Translations under genes and position numbers: made by a program | From: Bacteroidota bacterium | Lineage (GTDB): Bacteria; Bacteroidota; Bacteroidia; Bacteroidales; Dysgonomonadaceae | Direction: 5' to 3' | NCBI GenBank assembly: GCA_023437305.1 | Contig: JAEZGN010000021.1 | Coordinates: 332,333 to 396,332 of the forward strand | Length of the DNA: 64,000 nt | Shown: in pieces, positions 52,748 to 61,642 of the stretch | Layout: every line of letters begins with the position of its first letter | Numbering within the stretch: the stretch's first letter is position 1 | The notes under the pieces: generated by a model | The model's input: the letters and a program-made list of their open reading frames with translations, nothing else | The model's database searches: none | What the model was told of the DNA's origin: nothing

Positions 52748-55243
52748 ATGAAACTGTATCTATACATATTTCTAATACTTAGTTGTTTTTATTCACAAAC
52801 AGCCTTATCTCAAGGTTTAAAATTTTGTGGAGGAGAACAATCTATAGATAAAAGAACTTCTTACGATGTTTTCAAAAATTCATCTGTTGCATTTTCCAAC
52901 TATTTCAATATTGATTTTAAGATAGCCCTTTATCCAGCAAAAGAAATTGGATACATTCTTCGTATAAAAAATGAGGAATCCGATAAAATCTATAATTTAT
53001 TTTATGACGGACAAGGCAGTAACTTCGTTTTCAAGTTCAATGAAGAAGGACGAAGCAGCTTGATCACTGCCGAACTCAATAAAGAAGAACAGCTTGACAA
53101 GCATTGGCTCAGAATGATAATATCATTTGACCTAAAGAGTGACTCTATAAGATTGACAATAAATGATAGAGTATTTAGTACTGCTAGTTCGGGACTTCCG
53201 AAAAAATACTATCCCATTATCCTTTTTGGTAAAAGTGATCACATTATCGATACTCCTTCTTTTGCAATCAAGGATCTCTCGATAGGGAATAATGAGAAAT
53301 ATACATTTCCATTAAGAGAGAATGAGGGCAGTATTGTCCACGATTCGAAAGGGAAAGCATTGGGAGAAGTATTAAATCCACAATGGCTGATTAATGATGC
53401 TTATCACTGGAGCTTTAAGGTTTCGTTCAAATCCGAAACTGTAGCCGGAGCCAACTATAACGTAAGGAAGAAAGAAATATATTATTTCAACAGGGATGCT
53501 ATATCTATATATAATGTAAGATCGGGCGAAACAAAGACAAAAGTATTTGATGAAAAATGTCCGGTAAACCTTGCTTTGGGTACAAATTTCATCGATACGA
53601 AAAATAATAGACTATATGCATATGAGGTCTATCACAATACAACGGATGAGGAGCCCATGATCGCCAGCCTAAATCTGGACACCTATCAATGGACAACGGA
53701 AAGCACTGAGCGACTGCCTAAACAACTGCATCATCATGGAGCTTACTATGATCCTTCCACAGATAAATACACCATCTTTGGAGGATTCGGTAATATGTAC
53801 TATAGCAAGAACTTTTATTGTTTCGACCTAAACGAAAGAAAATGGTCTACGCTGGATGGTTTTAGCGGAGACACCATACTTCCTCGTTATTTTTCGTCGG
53901 TCGGATATCTGAAGAAAACAAATTCTATATATGTATTCGGGGGTATGGGCAACGAATCGGGTGAACAGGTGGTAGGGCGAAAATATTTCTATGATCTGCA
54001 TAAAGTTGATTTAAATACAAAACACATTACAAAGCTATGGGAAATTCCATGGGATAAAAACAATGTAGTTCCTGTACGAGGAATGGTTATTCTTGATGAT
54101 TCTTGTTTTTATACATTGTGCTACCCTGAGCATTTTTCGAAATCATTTTTACAGTTGTACCGCTTCTCTCTAAAAGACGGCAGTTATGAGATACTAGGAG
54201 ATTCGATTCCGATATATTCGGATAAGATCACAACAAACGCTAATTTATATTACGACCATCAGCTAAACAATCTGTATGCAATTGTACAGGAGTTTGCCGA
54301 TGATGTCTCTTCCGATCTTAAGGTTTATTCGTTAGCATTCCCGCCCATTACGGCAGGCGATCTCACAAATTATCCCAAAGAAGAATCAGGTATTATTACT
54401 TTGATAATTATCAGCCTGATTTCTATATGTATCACTATTATAGGATATCTTCTATACAGGAGGTTAGCTCAGAAGACTAAGAACAGCAGAAACTCCAGCC
54501 AAACATTAAGAATGCTGAATAACGATAAAGAAAGAATTGATAAGCCTAATTCCATTTATCTATTCGGAGAGTTTACTGTGCGTGATAGAAACAATAAAGA
54601 TATCACCTATATGTTCAGTACAAAGCTAAGACAGATGTTTTTTCTTGTTCTGCAATATAGTATCGAGGATGGTATCACTTCTCAACGGCTTAGTAACCTC
54701 ATCTGGCCCGACAAGCCGGAAGATAAAGTAAAAAACTCGAGAGGAGTTACTATCAATCATTTAAGGAAAGCATTAGGGGAGCTCGATGGAATTGAATTTG
54801 TATATGACAAAGGCTATTTTAAAATAGTATCAACAGAAGAGTGTTATTGCGACTTTATGAGATGTATTCAAATTATATCTACCAATATAGAAGAAAATAG
54901 GGAAGAATTAATTGAAATACTGACACGTGGCAAATTCCTAAGGTCTTCGGATCAAGCTCTGTTTGATGCATTCAAGATAGAAATGGAGCAAAAGCTCGAA
55001 CCTGTATTGCTAATGGAGATAGAAAAAAGCTTTACGGCAGAAGCTTATCAAACAACTATAAACCTAACAGAGGCATTATTCAATATTGATCCTTTGAACG
55101 ACGAAGCTTTAATTTTCCAGACCAAAGCGTTGCAAAGATTAAAGTTAAATGAAGAGGCTCGCATCCGCTATCAGGCATTTGTAATAGAATACAAGAAAAC
55201 AATGGGTAGCGATTATCCTCATCCTTATAAGGATTTGATTTAG
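52748..55243 (+). CDS. Membrane-spanning LamG/Kelch sensor with SARP-like DNA-binding domain (regulator 2)
   Basis: An 831-residue protein with the same layout as regulator 1. Signal peptide (to about TALSQG), LamG-like segment (about 25-190), Kelch-type propeller (repeats TIFGGFGNMYY near 341 and IYVFGGMGNESGEQ near 392), one membrane helix (about 548-570), basic RRLAQKTK, then the cytoplasmic YLFGEFTVRDRNNKDITYMF, LIWPDKPEDKVKNSRGVTINHLRKAL (652 on) SARP-like winged helix and a C-terminal TPR-like region. It keeps the LIWPDK and N-x-R-x-V-x-I-N-x-L motifs of regulator 1 but otherwise diverges clearly. It is divergent from the right-locus operon that begins at 52307. Sensing of mannan fragments and control of that operon are inferred from position. 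Confidence 0.78.
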   Translation: MKLYLYIFLILSCFYSQTALSQGLKFCGGEQSIDKRTSYDVFKNSSVAFSNYFNIDFKIALYPAKEIGYILRIKNEESDKIYNLFYDGQGSNFVFKFNEEGRSSLITAELNKEEQLDKHWLRMIISFDLKSDSIRLTINDRVFSTASSGLPKKYYPIILFGKSDHIIDTPSFAIKDLSIGNNEKYTFPLRENEGSIVHDSKGKALGEVLNPQWLINDAYHWSFKVSFKSETVAGANYNVRKKEIYYFNRDAISIYNVRSGETKTKVFDEKCPVNLALGTNFIDTKNNRLYAYEVYHNTTDEEPMIASLNLDTYQWTTESTERLPKQLHHHGAYYDPSTDKYTIFGGFGNMYYSKNFYCFDLNERKWSTLDGFSGDTILPRYFSSVGYLKKTNSIYVFGGMGNESGEQVVGRKYFYDLHKVDLNTKHITKLWEIPWDKNNVVPVRGMVILDDSCFYTLCYPEHFSKSFLQLYRFSLKDGSYEILGDSIPIYSDKITTNANLYYDHQLNNLYAIVQEFADDVSSDLKVYSLAFPPITAGDLTNYPKEESGIITLIIISLISICITIIGYLLYRRLAQKTKNSRNSSQTLRMLNNDKERIDKPNSIYLFGEFTVRDRNNKDITYMFSTKLRQMFFLVLQYSIEDGITSQRLSNLIWPDKPEDKVKNSRGVTINHLRKALGELDGIEFVYDKGYFKIVSTEECYCDFMRCIQIISTNIEENREELIEILTRGKFLRSSDQALFDAFKIEMEQKLEPVLLMEIEKSFTAEAYQTTINLTEALFNIDPLNDEALIFQTKALQRLKLNEEARIRYQAFVIEYKKTMGSDYPHPYKDLI

Positions 55244-55383
55244 AACAACCCCTATATATTATTGATTTTCTTTATTATATGCAATTAACCAAACAGATAA
55301 ATTAATGACTTTTCTCAAAAAAAATTTACTGATATTTTAGTATTATAAAGTTCAAATATATAGTGAAGTTATCGCTAGTAAAC

Positions 55384-55419
55384 AAAAGAGCATAACCCTA
55401 TTCCGGGTTATGCTCTTTT
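55384..55419. terminator. Bidirectional terminator between regulator 2 and the flavoprotein
   Basis: A perfect 15-bp stem (AAAAGAGCATAACCC) with a 6-base loop lies between the convergent genes ending at 55243 and 55454. Flanking A and T runs let it serve both strands. Confidence 0.88.
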
Positions 55420-55453
55420 GGCTTAAAGATATTTAGAGTTGAATCTCAATAAG

Positions 55454-57133
55454 CTACTTTTTGCTATCTGCAATGTGTTTCGCAGCAACATATCCAAATA
55501 CCATGGCAGGCCCTATTGTAGCACCCGGACCAGGATAAGTATTTCCCATTATTGAAGCTGAAGCATTGCCTGCCGCATATAAGCCTTCAATAACTTTATG
55601 CTCTGATGTTAAAACTCTACCATATTCATCAATTTCAACGCCACCCTTCGTTCCAATATCTCCGGGATAGATAGGAATAGCATAATACGGAGCCTTATCT
55701 ATTGGAGCCATATTCGGATTTTTACGAGTAGGATCTCCATAAAAATTATCGTAAGGATTTTCTCCTTTACCAAAATCCATATCTTGCCCACTTATTGCAA
55801 ACCCATTGTAACGTTCGATCGTATCGATAAGATCGTGGGAAGGAACACTAATTTTAGCTGCTAACTCTTCTATCGACAGAGCTTCTTTAACAAATCCGGC
55901 TTCTTTCCATGTTTTAGGGATTGATAAGCCTGGCATGATTCCAAAAACGAGATAGCGAGATTTCACTCTTTTGTCAAAAATATACCATGACGGAATAGTC
56001 AAACTTTCTCCCTTATGTACATTGTGCTCATACATTGTATCCACAAACTCATGATATGGAGCACATTCATTAACGTAGCGTTTACCATTCTGATCCACTA
56101 CTATTATACCCGGTAATGCCCGATCAGCAACAGCCATATATGCTGGCGCACTAGGAGGTATACCCGTTGGCGTTCCCCATACCTTATCCATAACTTTCAA
56201 TGCTGCTCCTAGCTTAATTGCTTCAGGGATTAAGTCTCCTGTTTGTCCTTCTGAAGCCAGAGTCCATTTAGCATTGGTTGGCTTGGGTAGATATTGCTCA
56301 CGAAGTTGCTGATTGTGAGAGAATCCTCCCGAACCAAATATCACCCCTTTTCTTGCCTTCAGATTTAGGAGTCGGCCGTCTTTTTCTACAATTATTCCTA
56401 TAACCCTACCTTGTCCATCACTTATTATTTCTTTAAAAGGAGTAGAAAGCCACAGTTCTCCATTAAGTTCTTTATAAGATAGCATCAATCTACCAATAAG
56501 AGCTTCTCCCAATGTTGCCGGTTTATAAAAACCAAAACTACATATTGTTCGAAGAAAACGAAATCCGACTTTCATTGCCGTTAAAAAGCCGGCAAGAGTT
56601 CTTGTAAACATATTCAGTTTATAGAATTCCATAGACTTGATAACCATTCCCATCGTAGGTATCTGAGACCTGCGCATAGTAGGTAACGATTTTTTTAAAC
56701 GCTTTAGATTAAATATTTTAGCTTCTATCGAGCGTCCTTCAGGCTTTCCTCCCGGCTTATTCGGGTAATAGTCAGAGTAGCCTTTCACATACTCCCAATG
56801 CATATGGGTATTGATCTTAAAGTATTTAACCATTTCGGGACCTCGAGTAAGATACGCTTCTTGTACCTTTCTTGACGATGAGTTGCCCACTGTTGCATCT
56901 AAATATGTTTGAGCAGATGCTACAGAGTCTTCAAGCCCTGCTTGTTGGAGATAAATATTATTCGGAACCCAAATTGCGCCTCCTGATAGTGCAGTTGATC
57001 CCCCATACTTATCTGTTTTTTCTATTAGCAAAGTACTTAGTCCTTGCTTTTTCGCTGTTATAGCTGCCGTAAACCCTGCTGCTCCGGAACCGATTACTAT
57101 AACATCGAATTCTTTATACCATTGAATTGCCAT
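55454..57133 (-). CDS. KstD-like FAD-dependent dehydrogenase
   Basis: 559 residues from the ATG at 57133 (MAIQWYKEFDVIVIGSG), rather than the upstream in-frame ATG. The Rossmann FAD motif is GSGAAG (15-20); YGGSTALSGGAIWVPNN is the signature of the 3-ketosteroid-delta1-dehydrogenase/fumarate-reductase flavoprotein group. CAPYHEF (a candidate catalytic Tyr), PGDIGTKGG and YPGPGATIGPAMVFGY follow. No signal peptide or heme site. KstD-like enzymes desaturate carbonyl rings; the gene stands alone, far from steroid genes, so the true substrate (a steroid, quinone-type or other enone) is open. It is isolated between two terminators. Confidence 0.85.
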   Translation of the reverse strand: MAIQWYKEFDVIVIGSGAAGFTAAITAKKQGLSTLLIEKTDKYGGSTALSGGAIWVPNNIYLQQAGLEDSVASAQTYLDATVGNSSSRKVQEAYLTRGPEMVKYFKINTHMHWEYVKGYSDYYPNKPGGKPEGRSIEAKIFNLKRLKKSLPTMRRSQIPTMGMVIKSMEFYKLNMFTRTLAGFLTAMKVGFRFLRTICSFGFYKPATLGEALIGRLMLSYKELNGELWLSTPFKEIISDGQGRVIGIIVEKDGRLLNLKARKGVIFGSGGFSHNQQLREQYLPKPTNAKWTLASEGQTGDLIPEAIKLGAALKVMDKVWGTPTGIPPSAPAYMAVADRALPGIIVVDQNGKRYVNECAPYHEFVDTMYEHNVHKGESLTIPSWYIFDKRVKSRYLVFGIMPGLSIPKTWKEAGFVKEALSIEELAAKISVPSHDLIDTIERYNGFAISGQDMDFGKGENPYDNFYGDPTRKNPNMAPIDKAPYYAIPIYPGDIGTKGGVEIDEYGRVLTSEHKVIEGLYAAGNASASIMGNTYPGPGATIGPAMVFGYVAAKHIADSKK

Positions 57134-57600
57134 GATTACATGATTTAATGAAATATTATTCGTTTTGATCAACCTAATAATACTCCCAAATAATTGTTGG
57201 GATATTTATCTAATCAAAAGAATGTAAAATCTATAACTTGAAAAGAAATTGTCGGAGGGCAATAGTTAGCCTCCTATTTGTAGATAAGATTTTATTTTAA
57301 TAAAGTATGTAGGAGAATTTCCACACACTCCCATTATTTTATTTGGTATTTGAAGTAAATTTATCATCCACCATTAAAGATAAGGATATTAATAACAGAA
57401 TCCAACTTATATGCTTGATTAATAAATTCTCGGGCAAAATAGAATATATTTATATTATATCTGTTTTAAGATAAGGGATCTTACTGTTTTCATTCTTGTT
57501 GATATTTATCATAACATAAGTGCTTAGCAAAGATCTTGAATTTTTCAAATATCAGATCCATTATAATAAAGGTGGATTTTGAAAACTAACTTAATATTAT
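57134..57600. other. Non-coding region upstream of the flavoprotein gene
   Basis: About 470 AT-rich bases, no ORF and no recognised promoter box, presumably holding the promoter of the flavoprotein gene. Confidence 0.5.
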
Positions 57601-57640
57601 AAACAGAAAAAGATCCCCATCTAGGGATCTTTTTCTGTTT
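57601..57640 (-). terminator. Terminator after murF
   Basis: A perfect 17-bp stem (AAACAGAAAAAGATCCC) with a 6-base loop, 16 bp past the murF stop. T-rich on both outer sides, so likely active on the minus strand. Confidence 0.85.
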
Positions 57641-57656
57641 TCGACTTATTATTTTT

Positions 57657-58946
57657 TTATAGCATATCGATACATTTCTCAAGTTGTACTCCCCTCGAGC
57701 CTTTGAGCAATATATAACTATCTTGAACCGGATCTTTTTCCAGATATTCTTTCAAATGATCGAGACTCTTAAATCTTGGATGTTTTGTTTTTACCCTGCT
57801 GAAATTATCTCCGATAAACATAACCCTTTCAAAATTATGATCGTTTATATAATCTGCAATCTTCTGATGCTCCATATCTGTATCAGGCCCTAACTCCTTC
57901 ATATCTCCAAGAATGAGAACTTTATGATTTACATCCATATGATCAAAATTTTCGAGTGCGGCATGCATACTTGTCGGATTGGCATTATATGCATCTATTA
58001 TAAGCATGTTTTTTTCTGTTTTCTTTAGCTGCGAGCGGTTGTTTGTCGGCACATACTCTTCTATAGCTTTGCAGATCAACGATGCCTTTACTCCCAAATA
58101 CTTACCAACGGTTATTGCAGCCAATGCATTAGAGAGATTATACTCCCCTATCATGTTTGTTTGCACCTTATTCCGTTTACTGCCAAATTTCCATTCCAAT
58201 GCAAGGAAAGGACTGATAGAAGTAACTTTACCTGAAATAAATAAATCTTCCTCTAGTCCGTAATATATAGACGTTATACCTTCCGACATTTCACGTAAAA
58301 GCAGATTATTGTAGTCTATAAATATCTTTCCGTCTTTGGTACTACGTATAAATTCATACAATTCGCCTTTTGCCTTTACTACATTTTCGAACGAACCAAA
58401 ACCCTCTATATGGGCATGTCCCAGATTTGTAATAAGTCCATAGTTTGGCAAAGCCATCTCGGCAAGAAAGCGGATTTCACCTACATGGCTCGCCCCCATT
58501 TCCACAATCACAATCTCATGCTCTTTTTTTATCCTCAGCAAGGTTAGCGGAACTCCAATATGATTATTCAGGTTCCCTTGAGTTGCCAACACATTATATT
58601 CCTGAGACAAAACAGAATGTATCAACTCTTTTGTTGTTGTTTTTCCGTTTGTTCCGGTGATAGCAATAATCGGTTTTTTTATAAATTGTTTCCTGTGATG
58701 ACGGGCTAATTCTTGTAGGGTTTCCAGACTGTCTTTTACTAATATTATATTCGGTCTGGTTGCGTATTTCTCTTCATCAATAACGGCATAGGCACAGCCC
58801 TGATCGATTGCTTTTTCTGCATATTCATTTCCATTAAAATTTGCACCTTTTAATGCAAAAAATATTGAATCTTTAGGACTATTACGTGTATCAGTTGAAA
58901 TTTCCGGGTGCTTCTTATATATATTATATAGATCTGATATCTCCAT
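57657..58946 (-). CDS. murF: UDP-N-acetylmuramoyl-tripeptide--D-alanyl-D-alanine ligase
   Basis: Adds D-Ala-D-Ala to the UDP-MurNAc-tripeptide in the cytoplasm, the last soluble step of peptidoglycan precursor synthesis. 429 residues, usual length. The P-loop TGTNGKTTT is at 97-105; the Mur-ligase pattern continues with NLNNHIGVPLTLL, EMGASHVGEI, NLGHAHIEGFG, and the C-terminal VLILGDMKELG, VDVLLKGSRG-like ILLKGSRGVQLE. In Bacteroidetes murF is often apart from the dcw cluster, as here. It is divergent from cysK, with 268 bp between. Confidence 0.97.
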   Translation of the reverse strand: MEISDLYNIYKKHPEISTDTRNSPKDSIFFALKGANFNGNEYAEKAIDQGCAYAVIDEEKYATRPNIILVKDSLETLQELARHHRKQFIKKPIIAITGTNGKTTTKELIHSVLSQEYNVLATQGNLNNHIGVPLTLLRIKKEHEIVIVEMGASHVGEIRFLAEMALPNYGLITNLGHAHIEGFGSFENVVKAKGELYEFIRSTKDGKIFIDYNNLLLREMSEGITSIYYGLEEDLFISGKVTSISPFLALEWKFGSKRNKVQTNMIGEYNLSNALAAITVGKYLGVKASLICKAIEEYVPTNNRSQLKKTEKNMLIIDAYNANPTSMHAALENFDHMDVNHKVLILGDMKELGPDTDMEHQKIADYINDHNFERVMFIGDNFSRVKTKHPRFKSLDHLKEYLEKDPVQDSYILLKGSRGVQLEKCIDML

Positions 58947-59175
58947 AGCGTTTATACAAATTTATTGTTTCCTTTCAAACGATTATTAATGTATTACTTT
59001 TTAGATTTGTAAAGTTCCACAAGATTTGCTTAAAGCACTACGAATATACGTTAATAATTTCTATCAAACATTCTTCTTAACGTTTTTTACTTTATCAAAT
59101 ATTTCGATAAAATATACCATAAACATGGTATCAAAATACCTCACTTTAGCGATTTTATATGTACCTCAAAGTATG

Positions 59176-59183
59176 TACCTTTG
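59176..59183 (+). promoter_or_regulatory. -7 box of the cysK promoter
   Basis: TACCTTTG is a perfect TAnnTTTG match, 32 bp before the cysK ATG at 59215, giving a short leader. The -33 element is not clear, but the position is right for the cysK transcript. Confidence 0.55.
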
Positions 59184-59214
59184 TATCAATAATTAAACAA
59201 ACAAATCAACGGTT

Positions 59215-60162
59215 ATGGGAAAAATTGCAAAGAAATTAACTGACCTTATCGGAAACACTCCGTTATTGGAGTTATCGAATTATAATAAGAGACATGGAGT
59301 TGATGCCCATGTAATTGCGAAATTAGAATATTTCAACCCGGCATCGAGCGTCAAAGACCGTATTGCAAATGCAATGATAGAAGAAGCAGAGGCATCGGGA
59401 GTGCTTCACCCCGACAGTGAATTGATAGAACCAACCAGTGGAAACACAGGGATAGGGCTTGCTTTCGTGGCAGCGGCAAAAGGTTATAAGCTTACATTAA
59501 CAATGCCTGAAACCATGAGTATCGAGCGTAGGAATCTACTCAAAGCTCTTGGAGCAAATATTATTCTTACACCGGGCCCGGATGGCATGAAAGGTGCGAT
59601 AGCAAAAGCCGAAGAACTGCAAAAACAAAACCCGAAAGGAGTTCTTCTTCAACAATTTGCGAATCCTGCAAACCCTGCAATACATAAAAAAACGACTGCC
59701 GAAGAAATCTGGCGAGATACCGACGGCAAGGTCGACATCTTTGTCGCGGGAGTTGGCACAGGCGGAACTGTAAGCGGTGTAGGTGAAGTATTGAAAAAAT
59801 ATAATCCAAATGTACAAATAGTAGCTGTAGAGCCAACAGACTCCCCTGTATTGTCAGGAGGTAAACCCGGCCCGCACAAAATACAAGGTATAGGAGCAGG
59901 CTTTGTGCCAAAAACATACAATGACTCTGTTGTAGATGAAATAATTCAGGTAAGCAATGACGATGCCATCCGCACAAGCCGTGAACTGGCTCGCGAAGAA
60001 GGTCTATTGGTAGGTATATCTTCGGGTGCAGCAGCGTATGCCGCTACATTGTTAGCAAAAAAGCCTGAAAACAAAGGGAAAAATATCGTTGTAATCCTTC
60101 CCGATACAGGAGAGCGTTATCTGTCTACAGTATTGTATGCTTTCGAAGAATATCCACTTTAA
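59215..60162 (+). CDS. cysK: Cysteine synthase A (O-acetylserine sulfhydrylase)
   Basis: PLP enzyme making L-cysteine from O-acetylserine and sulfide. 315 residues; the PLP lysine is K47 in NPASSVKDRIANAMI, the substrate loop is TSGNTG (74-79), the phosphate loop GVGTGGT is near 180 and the C-terminal ISSGAA near 270. Start supported by the typical N-terminus (IAKKLTDLIGNTPLLEL) and the promoter box just before it. It lies 93 bp before metY; the two sulfur-assimilation genes are probably co-regulated. Confidence 0.97.
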   Translation: MGKIAKKLTDLIGNTPLLELSNYNKRHGVDAHVIAKLEYFNPASSVKDRIANAMIEEAEASGVLHPDSELIEPTSGNTGIGLAFVAAAKGYKLTLTMPETMSIERRNLLKALGANIILTPGPDGMKGAIAKAEELQKQNPKGVLLQQFANPANPAIHKKTTAEEIWRDTDGKVDIFVAGVGTGGTVSGVGEVLKKYNPNVQIVAVEPTDSPVLSGGKPGPHKIQGIGAGFVPKTYNDSVVDEIIQVSNDDAIRTSRELAREEGLLVGISSGAAAYAATLLAKKPENKGKNIVVILPDTGERYLSTVLYAFEEYPL

Positions 60163-60203
60163 TCAACATAATACGATCTTAAAGGTTATCTTTATTTAGT
60201 TAT

Positions 60204-60231
60204 GAGTAATTGATTTTAAAATCAATTACTC
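60204..60231. repeat. Perfect 28-bp palindrome between cysK and metY
   Basis: A palindrome with GAGTAATTGATTTT as the left half and its exact complement as the right half. It could be a terminator hairpin for cysK or a regulatory site before metY. The following TCATTTTAT is only a weak T-run. Confidence 0.6.
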
Positions 60232-60254
60232 TCATTTTATAAAAACAAAAAAAT

Positions 60255-61550
60255 ATGAGCAACTATAAATTTGAAACGTTACAAGTACATGCCGGACAAG
60301 AGGTAGATCCGGTTACACGATCACGTGCTGTACCTATTTATCAAACAACGTCATACACTTTTGATGACGCACAACATGGAGCCGATTTGTTTGGACTCCG
60401 TAAATTCGGGAATATATACATTCGTCTGATGAATCCGACTACAGATGTATTTGAAAAACGTATAGCTGCTCTTGAAGGCGGAACATCAGCTCTGGCAACA
60501 GCATCAGGACACTCCGCTCAGTTTTTGGCGCTTAACAATATATTGTCGCAGGGAGACAACTTTGTAACTACTTCGCATTTGTATGGTGGTACGCACAATC
60601 AGTTCAAGTCACAATTCAAACGTTTGGGAGTAGAAGCACGCTTTACACCTGACGACGAGCCGGCTTCGTTCGAAAAGCTGATTGATGACAGAACAAAAGC
60701 TCTTTATCTGGAGACAATCGGAAACCCTGACTTGAATATCCCTGATTTTGAAGCTATCGCTGCTGTAGCCGACAAATACGAAATACCACTAATTGTAGAC
60801 AATACTTTCGGTGCAGGAGGAGCACTCTTCCGCCCGATAGAACATGGGGCTACCATTGTAGTAGAAAGTGCTACCAAATGGATAGGCGGACATGGAACAT
60901 CTCTTGGCGGGGTGATTGTAGATAGCGGTAAGTTTAACTGGGGCAATGGTAAATTCCCTGAATTTACAGAACCATCCGACAGCTATCACGGACTTGTATT
61001 CTGGGATGTATTTGGAGCAAATGGTCCATTCGGAAATATCGCATTTACGATACGTGCCCGCGTAGAAGGTCTTAGAGACTGGGGCAGTACCATCAGCCCG
61101 TTCAACTCGTTCCTTCTGCTACAAGGATTGGAAACACTATCTCTTCGTGTAGAACGTCATGTCGAAAACACATTGGCTGCTGCTAAATGGTTGGAGAAAC
61201 ACCCTAAAGTAGAGTATGTAAACTATCCGGGACTAGAAAGCAGCCCATACCACGCATTGGCTAAAAAATACTTCAAAAAAGGAGCCGGTGGTGTACTTTC
61301 TTTCAAGGTAAAAGGATCGGGTGATAATGCCGACAAAGTAATAAACTCACTTCAACTGATAAGCCACTTGGCAAATGTAGGTGATGCTAAATCTCTGATC
61401 ATCCATCCTGCAACTACAACTCATGAACAACTTTCGGACGAAGAAAGAGTCTTGGCAGGTGCTATTCCGGGATTGCTACGATTGTCAGTGGGTATCGAAA
61501 ACATTGATGATATTATCGCAGATCTGGATCAGGCGCTGAGCAAAATATAA
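60255..61550 (+). CDS. metY: O-acetylhomoserine aminocarboxypropyltransferase
   Basis: Cys/Met-metabolism PLP enzyme, 431 residues, converting O-acetylhomoserine plus sulfide to homocysteine (also reported with cysteine synthase activity). The PLP lysine is K208 in VVESATKWIGGHGTSLGG. Other marks: FETLQVHAGQ, PIYQTTSYTFDD, ATASGHSAQFLAL, SLYGGTHNQF-like HLYGGTHNQF, DNTFGAGGALFRPI, GLETLSLRVERHVENT and GDAKSLIIHPATTTHEQL. The last motif separates MetY-type enzymes from cystathionine gamma-synthases. It closes a sulfur-assimilation pair with cysK. Confidence 0.95.
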   Translation: MSNYKFETLQVHAGQEVDPVTRSRAVPIYQTTSYTFDDAQHGADLFGLRKFGNIYIRLMNPTTDVFEKRIAALEGGTSALATASGHSAQFLALNNILSQGDNFVTTSHLYGGTHNQFKSQFKRLGVEARFTPDDEPASFEKLIDDRTKALYLETIGNPDLNIPDFEAIAAVADKYEIPLIVDNTFGAGGALFRPIEHGATIVVESATKWIGGHGTSLGGVIVDSGKFNWGNGKFPEFTEPSDSYHGLVFWDVFGANGPFGNIAFTIRARVEGLRDWGSTISPFNSFLLLQGLETLSLRVERHVENTLAAAKWLEKHPKVEYVNYPGLESSPYHALAKKYFKKGAGGVLSFKVKGSGDNADKVINSLQLISHLANVGDAKSLIIHPATTTHEQLSDEERVLAGAIPGLLRLSVGIENIDDIIADLDQALSKI

Positions 61551-61579
61551 GATAAAGCCGTGATTATTTTTTATAACAA

Positions 61580-61616
61580 AAGAGGCTGTCTCACAAAATA
61601 GTTGAGACAGCCTCTT
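61580..61616. terminator. Bidirectional terminator between metY and GH97
   Basis: A perfect 14-bp stem (AAGAGGCTGTCTCA) with a 9-base loop lies between the convergent genes ending at 61550 and 61643. Member of the AGAGGCT stem family. Confidence 0.88.
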
Positions 61617-61642
61617 ATCTTATAATAGAAGAATAATTATTT

